A stretch of 64,000 nt of DNA, from the NCBI RefSeq assembly GCF_035918235.1, contig NZ_CP109485.1, forward strand, positions 1,550,001 through 1,614,000, given 5' to 3'. The position numbers were made by a program, and so were the translations under genes. The first letter of the stretch is position 1. Each line of letters starts with the position of its first letter. Under the pieces are notes generated by a model that saw only the letters and a program-made list of their open reading frames with translations, did no database searches and had not been told where the DNA came from. The stretch is from Streptomyces sp. NBC_01445. GTDB taxonomy: Bacteria; Actinomycetota; Actinomycetes; Streptomycetales; Streptomycetaceae. This document shows, one piece after another, positions 40,488 through 52,066 of this stretch.

Positions 40488-42830
40488 TTACTTCAGCGCC
40501 GGCGGCGCCGCTTCGGCGGAGGTTCCCCAGGTGGAGGGCTTGCCGCCGACCGTGAAGGACAGCTCCCGCAGCCCGCGGATGTCGTCCGTCGTCAGATACG
40601 TCTTCCTCAAAGCGGTCCCGTCGGTCTGCGCCGACTGGATGTACCGCGCCGAGTCAGACGTCCCCGGTGCCTTCACCGTGAGGCGGCCCTTCGGGTAGTA
40701 GCGCCGGTCGAGGGTCACGTCCACCCGCTCGAAGACCGGGGTCGACAGGCCCCAGGTGTCCGTGCCGGGCTGGACCGGGAAGATTCCGATCGACGACAGG
40801 ACGTTCCAGGCGGACATCGTCCCGAGGTCGTCGTTTCCGGTCATGCCGGTCGGGGCGTCCGTGAAGAGCGTGAGCGCGGCGTGCACGACGTCGGTCGTCT
40901 TCCAGGGCTGACCGGTCGAGAGGTACGTGTAGGGCGCGATCAGGTCGGGCTCGTTCTGCGGGTTGTACTTGTCCGCGTTGTAGTAGTCGTACGGACCGTT
41001 CACCCACACCTCGCGGGCGGTCTTCGCGGGGTCCTGCACCAGCTGGTCGTACGCGAAGAACGAGTCGAGGCGGTCGTTGGCCGGCTTGGTGCCGCCGATC
41101 AGGCCGACCATCCCGGGCAGGTCCTGCGGGACGAGCCACTGGTACTGCCAGGACGTGCCCTCGTGGAAGCCCTCGCTCTTGGCGGGGTCGGCCGGGCCCG
41201 TGAAGGTGCCCGCCGCGTCCCGCGCCCGGAAGAAGCCGGTCGAACTGTCGAAGATCTTCCGGTAGTTCTGCGCCCGCTGTGTGTACCGCGCCGCGTCGTC
41301 CTTGTGGCCCAGGTCCTTCGCCATCTGCCCGAGCATCGCGTCGGACAGCGCGTACTCCAGGGTCGCGGAGGCGCCGTGGTCGTAGTCGGAGTCGCCCGGC
41401 TTCACATGCGCGCGGTCCTTGATGTACGGCGCGAAGCCGTCCGCGATGTACTCCTTGTTGGCCTCGCGGCCGACCGGCGCGGAGTCGGCGGGCGGAACCC
41501 CGTCGGCGTTCTTCTTCAGCGCGCGGTACGCCTGCTCCTCATACCCCTTGAGCAGACCCTGCTGATAGGCGTTCGTCAGGAACGGAGTGACCGGGTCACC
41601 CGTCATGATGTTCGTCTCGACCGTGCCGTAGCCCCACTTGGGCAGCCAGCCGCTCTCCTCGTCGATCTTGATGACGGAGATCGCCATGTCGCGGGACTCG
41701 CGCGGCGCGAGCAGTGACAGGAGCTGCGCCTGCGTGCGGTAGGTGTCCCAGAGGGACCAGTTCTGGTAGTACGTGTAGCCCTTGGCGCGGTGGATCTTCT
41801 GGTCCCAGCCGGTGTAGCGGCCGTCGACATCGCTGCCGACGTTCGGCGCGAGGAACGAACGGTACAGGGAGGAGTAGAAGGTGCGGCGGAGCGTGTCGCT
41901 GCCGCCCTGCGCCTTGACGTCGTCGAGCCGGTCCTCCCACGCGGCCTGCGCGGCGTGCTCGACACGGTCGTACGAACGGCCGCCCTCGGAACGGAGGTTG
42001 AGCGCCGCGCCCTTCGCGTCGACGTACGAGATCGCCGTGGTCGCCTCGACGCTGCGGTCCTTGGAGGTGTCGAAGCGCACGAACGCGCCGCTGCGTTCGC
42101 CGCCGGCCGTCGACTCCTTGGAGCCCTCGGTGACCGCGTCGCCCTTCCAGGTGCCCGACGTCGTGAACGGCCGGTCGAAGCGGGTGATCGTGTACACCGT
42201 GTACGGCTTCGTGTCCTGGCAGAAGCCGCTGCCGGTGATGGCCGTGCGGACGGTGCGGTTGTCGAGGATCTCGACCTTGGTGTTCAGGGTCTTGTGCAGC
42301 GACTGGCCTGCGTTGATGAGGACGTTGGCCTTGTCGGTGGCGGGGAAGGTGTAGCGCTGGACGCCGGTCCGCTTGGTCGCGGTCAGCTCGGCCTCGATGC
42401 CCGTGTTCAGACCGACCTTGTACGAGCCGGGGCTGGCCTTCTCGTTGTCGTGACTGAACTCGGCCGCGTACTTGGCGTAGTCGGTCGACGTGATGTCGCC
42501 GGTCGTGGGCAGCACGGGCAGATCGCCGCCGAGGCCGCAGCCGACCCCGGACAGATGCACGGTGGAGAAGCCCCGGATGTGGTTCTCGGAGTAGTCGTAA
42601 CCCGTGTTGTGGCCCGTGTCGGGCGAGAACTGCACCATGCCGAAGGGCACAGCGGCGCCCGGGTAGGTGTTGCCCTCGTTCTCGGTGCCGATGAACGGGT
42701 TGACCAGATCGGTGAGCCGGCCCTCGTCGGACACGGCCGCCTGGGCCGACGGCACGGCGAGCGCCCCGCCCAGGAGCGCGGCCGCCGCCACCGCCGTCCC
42801 CGCTCCGCGCAGCCGTTGGGTCCATCTCAT
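40488..42830 (-). CDS. Secreted GH92 alpha-mannosidase
   Basis: A 780-aa protein. A signal peptide (Arg-rich start, Ala-rich core, cleavage near AQA-AV at about residue 31) precedes the GH92 pattern: LVNPFIGTENEGNTYPGA, PFGMVQFSPDT, HLSGVGCGLGGDLPV, then WDTYRTQAQLLSLL and NDDLGTMSAWNVLSSIGIFP. GH92 enzymes are calcium-dependent exo-alpha-mannosidases acting on N-glycans and mannans. ATG 42830 has GAGGAGG at ideal distance; an upstream TTG at 42869 lies inside the operator and is unlikely. It is monocistronic and likely LacI-regulated. With the fucosidases and GH20 it fits glycoprotein glycan breakdown. Confidence 0.93.
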   Translation of the reverse strand: MRWTQRLRGAGTAVAAAALLGGALAVPSAQAAVSDEGRLTDLVNPFIGTENEGNTYPGAAVPFGMVQFSPDTGHNTGYDYSENHIRGFSTVHLSGVGCGLGGDLPVLPTTGDITSTDYAKYAAEFSHDNEKASPGSYKVGLNTGIEAELTATKRTGVQRYTFPATDKANVLINAGQSLHKTLNTKVEILDNRTVRTAITGSGFCQDTKPYTVYTITRFDRPFTTSGTWKGDAVTEGSKESTAGGERSGAFVRFDTSKDRSVEATTAISYVDAKGAALNLRSEGGRSYDRVEHAAQAAWEDRLDDVKAQGGSDTLRRTFYSSLYRSFLAPNVGSDVDGRYTGWDQKIHRAKGYTYYQNWSLWDTYRTQAQLLSLLAPRESRDMAISVIKIDEESGWLPKWGYGTVETNIMTGDPVTPFLTNAYQQGLLKGYEEQAYRALKKNADGVPPADSAPVGREANKEYIADGFAPYIKDRAHVKPGDSDYDHGASATLEYALSDAMLGQMAKDLGHKDDAARYTQRAQNYRKIFDSSTGFFRARDAAGTFTGPADPAKSEGFHEGTSWQYQWLVPQDLPGMVGLIGGTKPANDRLDSFFAYDQLVQDPAKTAREVWVNGPYDYYNADKYNPQNEPDLIAPYTYLSTGQPWKTTDVVHAALTLFTDAPTGMTGNDDLGTMSAWNVLSSIGIFPVQPGTDTWGLSTPVFERVDVTLDRRYYPKGRLTVKAPGTSDSARYIQSAQTDGTALRKTYLTTDDIRGLRELSFTVGGKPSTWGTSAEAAPPALK

Positions 42831-42855
42831 GGCGAGACCGCCTCCTCGAGTACTA

Positions 42856-42867
42856 GACAACGTTGTC
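42856..42867. promoter_or_regulatory. LacI-type operator before the GH92 gene
   Basis: GACAACGTTGTC is a perfect 12-bp palindrome with the central CG typical of LacI/GalR-family operators, 26 bp upstream of the GH92 start codon. No lacI gene is in the window, so the regulator is encoded elsewhere. Confidence 0.68.
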
Positions 42868-42982
42868 AATTCGCAGCGCGGTCATTCTTCTGGCGCGTGC
42901 GTGTACTCGTCAAGGGACACGGCAGCGGGAGCCTGCGGACGAGACACGGCACAGGGCACCCGCCGACGAGGGGCAGGAACGG

Positions 42983-44203
42983 TCAGACCACGACCTGTCG
43001 GCCCTTCCCCAGTGCGATCACCCCGCCCTTCGACACCGTGTACAGCTCGGCGTCCCGCTCCGGGTTGACGCCGATGGTCGCCCCCGGCGGGACGTCCACG
43101 TTCTTGTCGAGCACGGCTCCGCGCACCACGGCGCCCCTGCCGATCCGGACGTTGTCGTGCAGGACCGAGCCCTGGACGACGGCGCCCTCCTCGACGGTGA
43201 CACCCGGAGAGAGGACGGAGCGGGTGACCTGGCCGCGGATGACGCAGCCCGGGCTGACGATCGACTGGCCCGCGATGCCGCCCGCGCAGAACTTGGCGGG
43301 CGGCAGCTGCCCGGGGTGCGTGTAGATGGGCCAGCGCCGGTTGTCGAGGTTGAAGGCGGGCTTGTCCGAGAGCAGGTCGAGGTGGGCCTCGTAGTACGCG
43401 TCGAGGGTGCCGACGTCGCGCCAGTAGCCGTGCTCGTGGGGCGTCTCGCCGGGGACGTGGTTGCCGTCGAAGTCGTAGAGCTGGGCGACGCCGCGTTCGG
43501 TGAGCATCGGCAGGATCGAACCGCCCATGTCATGAACGGAGTTGGGCATCTCGGAGTCCTGCTGCAACGCGTCGATGAGGGTCTTCGTGGTGAAGACGTA
43601 GTTGCCCATGGAGGCGAAGACCTGGTGCGGGGAGCCGGGGATGCCGGGCGGGTCGGCCGGCTTCTCGAGGAAGCGGTCCACGCGCGTCCCGTCACCGGCC
43701 GGCGTGATGATCCCGAACGCCGAGGCGTCCGCGCGGGGTACGCGGATGCCGGCGACCGTGACGCCCGCGCCGCTCTCGATGTGCTGCTGGAGCATCTGGC
43801 GCGGGTCCATGCGGTAGACGTGGTCGGCGCCGAACACCGCTATGTAGTCGGGCTGTTCGTCGTGGACCAGGTTCAGGGACTGGAGGATGGCGTCCGCGCT
43901 GCCGAGGTACCAGCGCGGGCCGAGGCGCTGCTGGGCCGGGACGGGCGTGACGTAGTTGCCGAGCAGGCTCGACATGCGCCAGGTCGTCGTGACGTGCCGG
44001 TCGAGCGAGTGCGACTTGTACTGGGTCAGGACGCAGATACGCAGGATGTCCGCGTTGACCAGGTTGGACAGGACGAAGTCGACGAGGCGGTACGTGCCGC
44101 CGAAGGTGACCGCCGGTTTCGCCCGGTCGGCGGTGAGTGGCAGCAGGCGCTTGCCCTCCCCGCCCGCCAGTACGATCCCGAGCACCGAAGGTCCACCGCG
44201 CAT
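42983..44203 (-). CDS. glgC: Glucose-1-phosphate adenylyltransferase GlgC
   Basis: A 406-aa nucleotidyltransferase. The N-terminal motif [20 protein letters not shown] followed by [16 protein letters not shown] is diagnostic; [15 protein letters not shown] and [10 protein letters not shown] follow, and a C-terminal left-handed beta-helix carries hexapeptide repeats ([15 protein letters not shown]). It makes ADP-glucose from glucose-1-phosphate and ATP. ATG 44203 matches family N-termini; a GTG at 44221 would add six residues. The divergent gene glgA starts from the other side of... no divergence here: glgA reads in the same direction 66 bp upstream, so the pair may be co-transcribed glgA-glgC. 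Confidence 0.94.
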   Translation of the reverse strand: MRGGPSVLGIVLAGGEGKRLLPLTADRAKPAVTFGGTYRLVDFVLSNLVNADILRICVLTQYKSHSLDRHVTTTWRMSSLLGNYVTPVPAQQRLGPRWYLGSADAILQSLNLVHDEQPDYIAVFGADHVYRMDPRQMLQQHIESGAGVTVAGIRVPRADASAFGIITPAGDGTRVDRFLEKPADPPGIPGSPHQVFASMGNYVFTTKTLIDALQQDSEMPNSVHDMGGSILPMLTERGVAQLYDFDGNHVPGETPHEHGYWRDVGTLDAYYEAHLDLLSDKPAFNLDNRRWPIYTHPGQLPPAKFCAGGIAGQSIVSPGCVIRGQVTRSVLSPGVTVEEGAVVQGSVLHDNVRIGRGAVVRGAVLDKNVDVPPGATIGVNPERDAELYTVSKGGVIALGKGRQVVV

Positions 44204-44269
44204 CCCAGCCCCCAGCTTCACCTTGAGGATCTATATCGCTTCGAGGAACTGCCCCGTCTTGCCCGTCTG

Positions 44270-45451
44270 TTACGCCATCTTGACCGGCTGCGTCGTGTTG
44301 AGGATCTCGTCGTACACGTCGGCCGTGCGGCGGGCCACGGTGTCCCAACCGAACTCGCGCTCCGAGCGCTCCCGGCCGGCGGCGCCCATGCGGGCCGCCT
44401 CGTCGGGGTCACCCACCAGCCGGTTCAGGGCCTGCGCGAGCCCGCTCTCGAACGCCTGCGGGTCGCGCTCCTCGTAGGGCACGAGGAGCCCGGTCGTCCC
44501 GTCGGCGACGACCTCGGGGATGCCTCCGACGGCGGAGGCCACGACGGCGGTTCCGCACGCCATCGCCTCCAGGTTCACGATGCCGAGGGGTTCGTACACC
44601 GACGGGCAGACGAACGCCCGTGCGTGGGTGAGAAGTTGGACCACATCGGTACGGGGCAGCATCTGCGGAATCCAGTGGACGCCGTCCCGCAGCGCACGCA
44701 ACTCGTCCACGAGGGTGCGGAATTCACGCCCGATGGCCGGGGTGTCGGGCGCTCCGGCGCACAGGATCAGCTGCGCCGACGGGTCCAACTCCTTCGCCGC
44801 CCTGAGGAGATGGGGCACGCCCTTCTGCCGTGTGATGCGTCCGACGAAGACCACGTACGGGCGGTTCTGGTCGATGCCGATGCGGGCGAGGACGTCCGTG
44901 GCGGGGTCGGGACGGTAGAGGGCGGAGTCGATGCCGTTGTGGACGACGCGGACCTTCGCCGGGTCGATCGCCGGATAGCAGGCGAGGATGTCGTCGCGCA
45001 TGGCTCCCGAAACCGCGATGACCGCGTCGGCCGCCTCGACGGCGGTGCGCTCGGCCCAGCCCGACAGGGCGTATCCGCCGCCGAGTTGCTCGGCCTTCCA
45101 GGGGCGCAGGGGCTCGAGCGAGTGCGCGGTCACGATGTGCGGGATGCCGTGGAGCAACTTGCCTATGTGACCCGCCAGATTGGCGTACCAGGTGTGGGAG
45201 TGGACGAGTTCGCGGCCTTCGAGCGCGGCGGCGATGGACAGGTCCACGGAGAAGGTGCGCAGGGCGTCGTTCGCCCCGTCGAGGGCCTGCCACGCGCGGT
45301 GGCGCCGCAGCCCCTCGGAACCGCCCTCGCCCCACGTGTGGACGTCGAGGTCGACGAGGGGGCGTAACTCCCTTGCGAGGAACTCGACATGGACGCCCGC
45401 GCCGCCATAGACGTCCGGCGGGTACTCCCGGGTCAGCAGCCCCACTCTCAT
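44270..45451 (-). CDS. glgA: Actinobacterial-type glycogen synthase GlgA (GT4; GlgM-like)
   Basis: A 393-aa GT4 glycosyltransferase. It opens MRVGLLTREYPPDVYGGAGV, has HSHTWYANLAGHIGK, VVHNGID and VFVGRITRQKG, and the nucleotide-sugar site VCPSVYEPLGIVNLEAMACG. Mycobacterial orthologues use ADP-glucose to make maltose-1-phosphate for the GlgE pathway, so this may be GlgM-like rather than a classical chain-elongating synthase. Same strand as glgC, 66 bp apart, which supplies its ADP-glucose. Confidence 0.93.
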   Translation of the reverse strand: MRVGLLTREYPPDVYGGAGVHVEFLARELRPLVDLDVHTWGEGGSEGLRRHRAWQALDGANDALRTFSVDLSIAAALEGRELVHSHTWYANLAGHIGKLLHGIPHIVTAHSLEPLRPWKAEQLGGGYALSGWAERTAVEAADAVIAVSGAMRDDILACYPAIDPAKVRVVHNGIDSALYRPDPATDVLARIGIDQNRPYVVFVGRITRQKGVPHLLRAAKELDPSAQLILCAGAPDTPAIGREFRTLVDELRALRDGVHWIPQMLPRTDVVQLLTHARAFVCPSVYEPLGIVNLEAMACGTAVVASAVGGIPEVVADGTTGLLVPYEERDPQAFESGLAQALNRLVGDPDEAARMGAAGRERSEREFGWDTVARRTADVYDEILNTTQPVKMA

Positions 45452-45498
45452 GCAGAACCCCCGTCGTCCGTAGCGTGCCCGGCCGCGCACCTTCATGG

Positions 45499-46233
45499 TC
45501 ACCCAGAAGCGGCCGGTGGGGAAGAGTGCTGCGGCGGCCGCTCGAAGCAGCAGTCGCCGCAGAGACCGCCGCCGGGGGCACGGTAGATGAGGCAGCAGCT
45601 CGTGCGGCGGAAAGCGGTGCCGGTGCGGGTGCCGGTCGCGGCGAGGCGGGGGTCCGCGAAGAGTTCCGTGGTCAGGAGGCGGGCGCGGGCGGCGACGTCG
45701 GGGCGCCCGGCGCGGCGCGCCCAGCGGCTGATCTCGCGGGCGGCACCGGCGAGCGCGGACCCCGCGTTGCCGCGCAGCAGCGGGGCCGAGACACGGTAGC
45801 GGGCACGCAGGGCGGCCGACAGCGGCTCCAGGTGGCGATCCAGCACGAGCTCCGCGAGGTGCGCGCTGTCGGCGGGGAGCTGCCCCGTACCGGCGAGGAA
45901 CAGGTCGTCCGGCGCACTGGCGTCGGGGTTCCAGTGCAGCAGCGCGGGGTCGAGGTCCGGGACGCGCCCGAAGAGGGCCGCACTGCCGAGCGTCACCGAC
46001 CAAAGGCGCGCCGCGAGGCCGAGTTGGGCGACGGACACCGCGACGCGCGGTTCGGGCACGGAGAGTGCCCGCGCGACCTTCTCGACGCGGTACGTGAGAG
46101 GGTCGCGGACCGGTGCGTCGCTCTGATAGACGCGCCCCAGCGCCGGTGGGTCACCCTCCGCGTCCTTGGTGTCGCACAGAGCGAAGAATCCGCCGAGGGA
46201 ACCGAGTTCGCGCAGGTCGATGTGGACTGTCAC
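45499..46233 (-). CDS. FhuF-like (2Fe-2S) protein
   Basis: A 244-aa protein starting at GTG 46233 (VTVHIDLRELGSLGGFFAL). The C-terminal end has CC-x10-C-x2-C (CCLIYRAPGGGLCGDC), the unusual 2Fe-2S ligand pattern of FhuF ferric-siderophore reductases. The middle region (LFLAGTGQLPADSAHLAELV; ALSAALRARYRVSAPLLRGN) also fits. It probably reduces iron from ferrisiderophores in the cytoplasm. It starts 222 bp from the divergent EamA-like gene. Confidence 0.82.
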   Translation of the reverse strand: MTVHIDLRELGSLGGFFALCDTKDAEGDPPALGRVYQSDAPVRDPLTYRVEKVARALSVPEPRVAVSVAQLGLAARLWSVTLGSAALFGRVPDLDPALLHWNPDASAPDDLFLAGTGQLPADSAHLAELVLDRHLEPLSAALRARYRVSAPLLRGNAGSALAGAAREISRWARRAGRPDVAARARLLTTELFADPRLAATGTRTGTAFRRTSCCLIYRAPGGGLCGDCCFERPPQHSSPPAASG

Positions 46234-46454
46234 GGCCTCAGTACAGCAAGTAGGCGTCCGCAGGTCACGGGTGGGGTGCACCCCGTGTCCCCCACCGGGT
46301 GGAGGCCCCGGGGCGGGTCGTACTCCATCGGCAGTAGGACCCAATGCGTGCTCAGGTACGACGACGCGAGCACCGGAAAGAGAGATCGTAGAGGCATGGA
46401 AACCGACCGTTCGCCGCACCACGGGATGCGCCGCCGCACAGTGAGGAGCGGCCG

Positions 46455-48711
<2,257 letters not shown>

Positions 48712-48722
48712 TCAGAAGCGGC

Positions 48723-48752
48723 AAGTTAGCCGCTCCGACACACTCATGACAA
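48723..48752 (-). promoter_or_regulatory. Predicted promoter of the Rpf/M23 gene
   Basis: Read leftward, TTGTCA (48752-48747) and TAACTT (48728-48723) are separated by 18 bp, 33 bp before the start codon. Reasonable housekeeping-type promoter; not mapped. Confidence 0.5.
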
Positions 48753-48821
48753 GACCCGCACAGGGGTGACACGAGCGGTCAAGAGGGACCAAGGGGGCTT
48801 CCTCCAGGCGTAGTTCGCGTT

Positions 48822-49793
48822 TCAGCCCCGCAACCGCACCGGCAACCAGTCGAGTTGGGCGGCCTGATGGAAGGGCCCCCCGCCCTCGTGGTCGTTGAAG
48901 GTGTACACCTTGATCGTCTTGTCCTGCCCGGCATAGGAGTTGAACGCCGCGAAGACCGTGGAGGGCGGGCAGGTCTGGTCCTCGAGCGCCACCGAGAAGA
49001 GGGCGGGCGCGGTGCCGCGGGCCGCGAAGTGCACGCCGTCGAAGTACGACAGCGTGCGGAAGACCTGCTCGTCGGCGCCGATGTGCGCCTTCAGATACAG
49101 GGCTATCTCGCGGTACGGGTGGCGTTCGGTGAGGGTGGCCGCGCGGGGGAACTGGCACAGGAACGGCACGTCGGGCGCGATGGCGACGAGGTCGGGCACC
49201 AGGCCGCCGACCGCGATCGTGATGCCGCCGCCCTGGCTGCCGCCGAGCGCGGCGACGCGCGACGCGTCGACGAGGGGGTGCGAACGGGCCGCCTCGACCG
49301 CGCGCACGGCGTCGGTGAAGACGCGCCGGTAGAAGTACTCGTGCGGGTCCTCGATGCCGCGCGTCATGAAGCCGGAGTGCGCGGGTCCGCTGCCGACCGG
49401 GTCGGGGGTGTCGCCCACCCTGCCCCCGGAGCCCTGGCCGCGCGTGTCCATGACGAAGTGCGCGAAGCCGGCCGCGGCCCACAGCAGGTTCGTGTGCGGC
49501 AGACCGCGCCCGCCTCCGTAGCCGATGTACTCGACGACGGCAGGCAGCGGCGCCGTCGTCCCCGCGGGCAGGACGAGCCAGCCCTTGACCGGATGCCCGC
49601 CGAACCCGGCGTACGTAACATCGAAGACGTCGACCGCGGACAGCGGCACGTCGACCGGTACGAAGCGCGCGTCGAGGTCGTGCTCACGCGCCTCTGCCAG
49701 GGTCTTCTCCCAGAACGCGTCGAAGTCCTCGGGCCGCGTCAACGTGGGCCGGTAGGACTGAAGTTCGTCGAGCGGCAAATCGAAGTGAGGCAC
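48822..49793 (-). CDS. CE7 acetylxylan esterase/cephalosporin C deacetylase family
   Basis: A 323-aa alpha/beta hydrolase. It opens MPHFDLPLDELQSYRP and has the CE7 signatures: RGQGSGG, nucleophile Ser in GGSQGGG, Asp in the SVALEDQTCPPST region and His in NDHEGGG. CE7 enzymes remove acetyl groups from xylo-oligosaccharides and cephalosporin C in the cytoplasm; no signal peptide is seen here. It is divergent from gnd. Confidence 0.92.
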   Translation of the reverse strand: MPHFDLPLDELQSYRPTLTRPEDFDAFWEKTLAEAREHDLDARFVPVDVPLSAVDVFDVTYAGFGGHPVKGWLVLPAGTTAPLPAVVEYIGYGGGRGLPHTNLLWAAAGFAHFVMDTRGQGSGGRVGDTPDPVGSGPAHSGFMTRGIEDPHEYFYRRVFTDAVRAVEAARSHPLVDASRVAALGGSQGGGITIAVGGLVPDLVAIAPDVPFLCQFPRAATLTERHPYREIALYLKAHIGADEQVFRTLSYFDGVHFAARGTAPALFSVALEDQTCPPSTVFAAFNSYAGQDKTIKVYTFNDHEGGGPFHQAAQLDWLPVRLRG

Positions 49794-49939
49794 GGGCGGC
49801 TCCTTGTTCGTAGAGAGTTCCGTAGAGACCTCCGCAGCGAGTCCTGAGGGCTCGACGAGAGCGTCGCAGCGTCACGGTACGCCTCACCGCGCTACAAATG
49901 AACAAGAACGATCACCTCCCTACTTCAGGAGCGACAGGC

Positions 49940-51379
49940 ATGAGCAAGTCAGCCCAGATCGGTGTCACGGGGCTCGCTGTCATGGGGCGCAACCTCGCGC
50001 GGAACTTCGCCAGGAACGGCTACACGGTCGCCCTGCACAACCGCACCGCGTCCCGCACGCACGACCTCGTGGCGGAGTTCGGCGGCGAGGGCGAGTTCGT
50101 CCCCACCGAGACCGCGGAGGAGTTCGTGGCCGCGCTGGAGAGGCCGCGCCGCCTGGTGATCATGGTCAAGGCCGGTGACCCCACGGACGCGGTGATCCAG
50201 GAGTTCGCGCCCCTCCTGGAGCCCGGCGACATGATCGTCGACGGCGGCAACGCGCACTTCGCGGACACCCGCCGCCGCGAGCGTGAACTGCGCGAGCGCG
50301 GCATCCACTTCGTCGGCACGGGCGTCTCCGGCGGCGAGGAGGGCGCCCTGAACGGGCCGAGCATCATGCCGGGCGGCAGCCAGGAGTCGTACGCGGCGCT
50401 CGGCCCGATGCTGGAGAAGATCTCCGCGAAGGCCAAGGACGGCTCCCCGTGCGTGACGCACGTCGGCCCGGACGGCGCCGGCCACTTCGTGAAGATGGTC
50501 CACAACGGCATCGAGTACGCCGACATGCAGCTCATCGGCGAGGCCTACCAGCTCCTGCGCGACGTGGCGGGCTACGCCCCCGCGCAGATCGCCGACATCT
50601 TCCGCAGGTGGAACACCGGCCGGCTCGACTCGTATCTGATCGAGATCACGGCCGAGGTCCTGTCGCACGTGGACGCGGCGACGGGCAAGCCCTTCGTGGA
50701 CGTCGTCGTCGACGAGGCGGAGCAGAAGGGCACGGGGCGCTGGACCGTGCAGATCGCGCTCGACCTGGGCGTCCCGGTGTCGGGCATCGCCGAGGCCGTC
50801 TTCGCGCGCTCGCTGTCCGGCCACGCGGACCTGCGCGCGGCCTCGAAGGACCTGGCGGGCCCGACGCCGACCGCGCTGAGCGAGCCGGAGGCCGCGGCGT
50901 TCGCCGACCGGGTCGAGCAGGCCCTGTACGCGTCGAAGATCGTGTCGTACACGCAGGGCTTCCACGAGATCACGGCGGGCAGCGAGGCGTACGGCTGGGA
51001 CATCGACCTGGGCGCCGTCGCCTCGATCTGGCGCGGCGGCTGCATCATCCGGGCCGCGTTCCTCGACCGGATCACCGCCGCGTACGACGCCCGGCCCGAC
51101 CTGCCGAGCCTCCTCGCGGACAAGACGTTCGCGCAGGAGATCGGCGCGGCGCAGGACGACTGGCGTGCCGTCCTGGTCGCCGCGACGGTCGAGGGCGTCC
51201 CGGCGCCGGGCTTCGCGGCCGCGCTCGCGTACTACGACGCGCTGCGCGCCGACCGCCTCCCGGCCGCGCTCACGCAGGGCCAGCGGGACTTCTTCGGCGC
51301 CCACACGTACCGCCGCACGGACCGCGACGGCGCGTTCCACACACTGTGGGGCGGCGACCGGTCCGAGGTGTCGGCGTAG
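49940..51379 (+). CDS. gnd: 6-phosphogluconate dehydrogenase, decarboxylating
   Basis: A 479-aa NADP-type enzyme of the long form. It opens IGVTGLAVMGRNLARNFARN; 6-phosphogluconate-binding and catalytic motifs include GTGVSGGEEGA, GPDGAGHFVKMVHNGIEYAD (catalytic Lys), GTGRWT and FFGAHTYRRTD at the end. AGGAG lies 9 nt before ATG 49940; ATG 49898 gives an unlikely 14-residue extension. It oxidises 6-phosphogluconate to ribulose-5-phosphate, yielding NADPH. Confidence 0.95.
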   Translation: MSKSAQIGVTGLAVMGRNLARNFARNGYTVALHNRTASRTHDLVAEFGGEGEFVPTETAEEFVAALERPRRLVIMVKAGDPTDAVIQEFAPLLEPGDMIVDGGNAHFADTRRRERELRERGIHFVGTGVSGGEEGALNGPSIMPGGSQESYAALGPMLEKISAKAKDGSPCVTHVGPDGAGHFVKMVHNGIEYADMQLIGEAYQLLRDVAGYAPAQIADIFRRWNTGRLDSYLIEITAEVLSHVDAATGKPFVDVVVDEAEQKGTGRWTVQIALDLGVPVSGIAEAVFARSLSGHADLRAASKDLAGPTPTALSEPEAAAFADRVEQALYASKIVSYTQGFHEITAGSEAYGWDIDLGAVASIWRGGCIIRAAFLDRITAAYDARPDLPSLLADKTFAQEIGAAQDDWRAVLVAATVEGVPAPGFAAALAYYDALRADRLPAALTQGQRDFFGAHTYRRTDRDGAFHTLWGGDRSEVSA

Positions 51380-51558
51380 GGGGCGCACTCCGACGGGGGG
51401 CGCGTGTGCGTACGCCGCTACAGCGGCGACCGGTCCCAGCTCTCGGCATGGGAGGCTTGCCCCTGCCGCTACCGGACACTTGCCCAGTGCTCCACCCTTC
51501 GGGGTGGAGGTGCAGGGCATCTGGCCCGTAGCGGCCCGAAGGGCCGCAGCGCCGCAAC
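51380..51558. other. Gene-free stretch with two perfect hairpins after gnd
   Basis: CTCCACCC (51490-51497) and GGGTGGAG (51502-51509) close a TTCG tetraloop, and GCGGCCC (51531-51537) pairs with GGGCCGC (51541-51547) around GAA. They may end the gnd transcript or belong to the scaffold RNA of the tnpB remnant that follows. No gene is seen here. Confidence 0.5.
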
Positions 51559-51744
51559 CGAATCGCCTTGCCCAACAACGTAGTTGTCGGACCTATCGCC
51601 GGGCGGGCGGAAACTCAGGCCTGTGGAGGCCCCATAAGGCGGACCCTCACCGGTCGGCAGAGGCCCGTGCAGCAGGAACCCGTGGTGGCACTGCGGAGCA
51701 GCACCGACCGGAATCGTCCGCGTTCACGCGGGCGAGGGCGTCAA
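51559..51744 (+). pseudogene. Decayed 3' end of a tnpB gene with IS200/IS605-like right end
   Basis: The plus-strand frame through 51598 reads AGRAETQACGG and later QQEPVVA, matching the C-terminal tail typical of Streptomyces TnpB, but no RuvC catalytic core precedes it. The DNA then shows CCGCG (51718-51722) / CGCGG (51727-51731) followed by GAGGGCGTCAA, the usual shape of an IS200/IS605 right end and guide-RNA 3' hairpin. The end falls on the stop codon of the small Pro-rich gene on the other strand. A truncated, dead copy is the best reading; the family identity is by pattern only. Confidence 0.55.
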
Positions 51745-51947
51745 ATGGGTGAAGGCTCCGGCTCGGGCGGCGCCGGCTCCGGGTCGGGGTTCGGCGGGCC
51801 CGGGGACGGCGGGGGCGGCGGGGGCTGCGGCGTGGGGCCGGGGCCGGGCGACGGGGGCGGCGGGATCGGGGACGGGAACGGCCCGGGATCGGGGACGTCG
51901 GGCCCCGGGGTCGGCGGGGTGACGGGATCGGGGATGGGATGCGTCAT
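51741..51947 (-). CDS. Small Pro-rich protein, unknown
   Basis: A 68-aa frame of mostly Pro, Gly, Asp and Ser (repeats such as PxPGPxP), starting at ATG 51947 behind GGAGGAA. It has no signal peptide or recognisable domain. Such short Pro-rich genes are common in Streptomyces, and the strong ribosome site argues for translation, but low-complexity sequence makes it hard to prove. Its stop lies in the GTCAA end of the tnpB remnant. Confidence 0.5.
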   Translation of the reverse strand: MTHPIPDPVTPPTPGPDVPDPGPFPSPIPPPPSPGPGPTPQPPPPPPSPGPPNPDPEPAPPEPEPSPI

Positions 51948-52066
51948 CGATTCCTCCAGGGGGTCGGAGGCCGGCCGCGCTCCGGGTGGGGCACAGCCGG
52001 TCCCTGCCACTGTCTCCCGGCACGCGTTCCCACGCCCGCCGGGTCCACACACCGCCCGGCCGGCTC

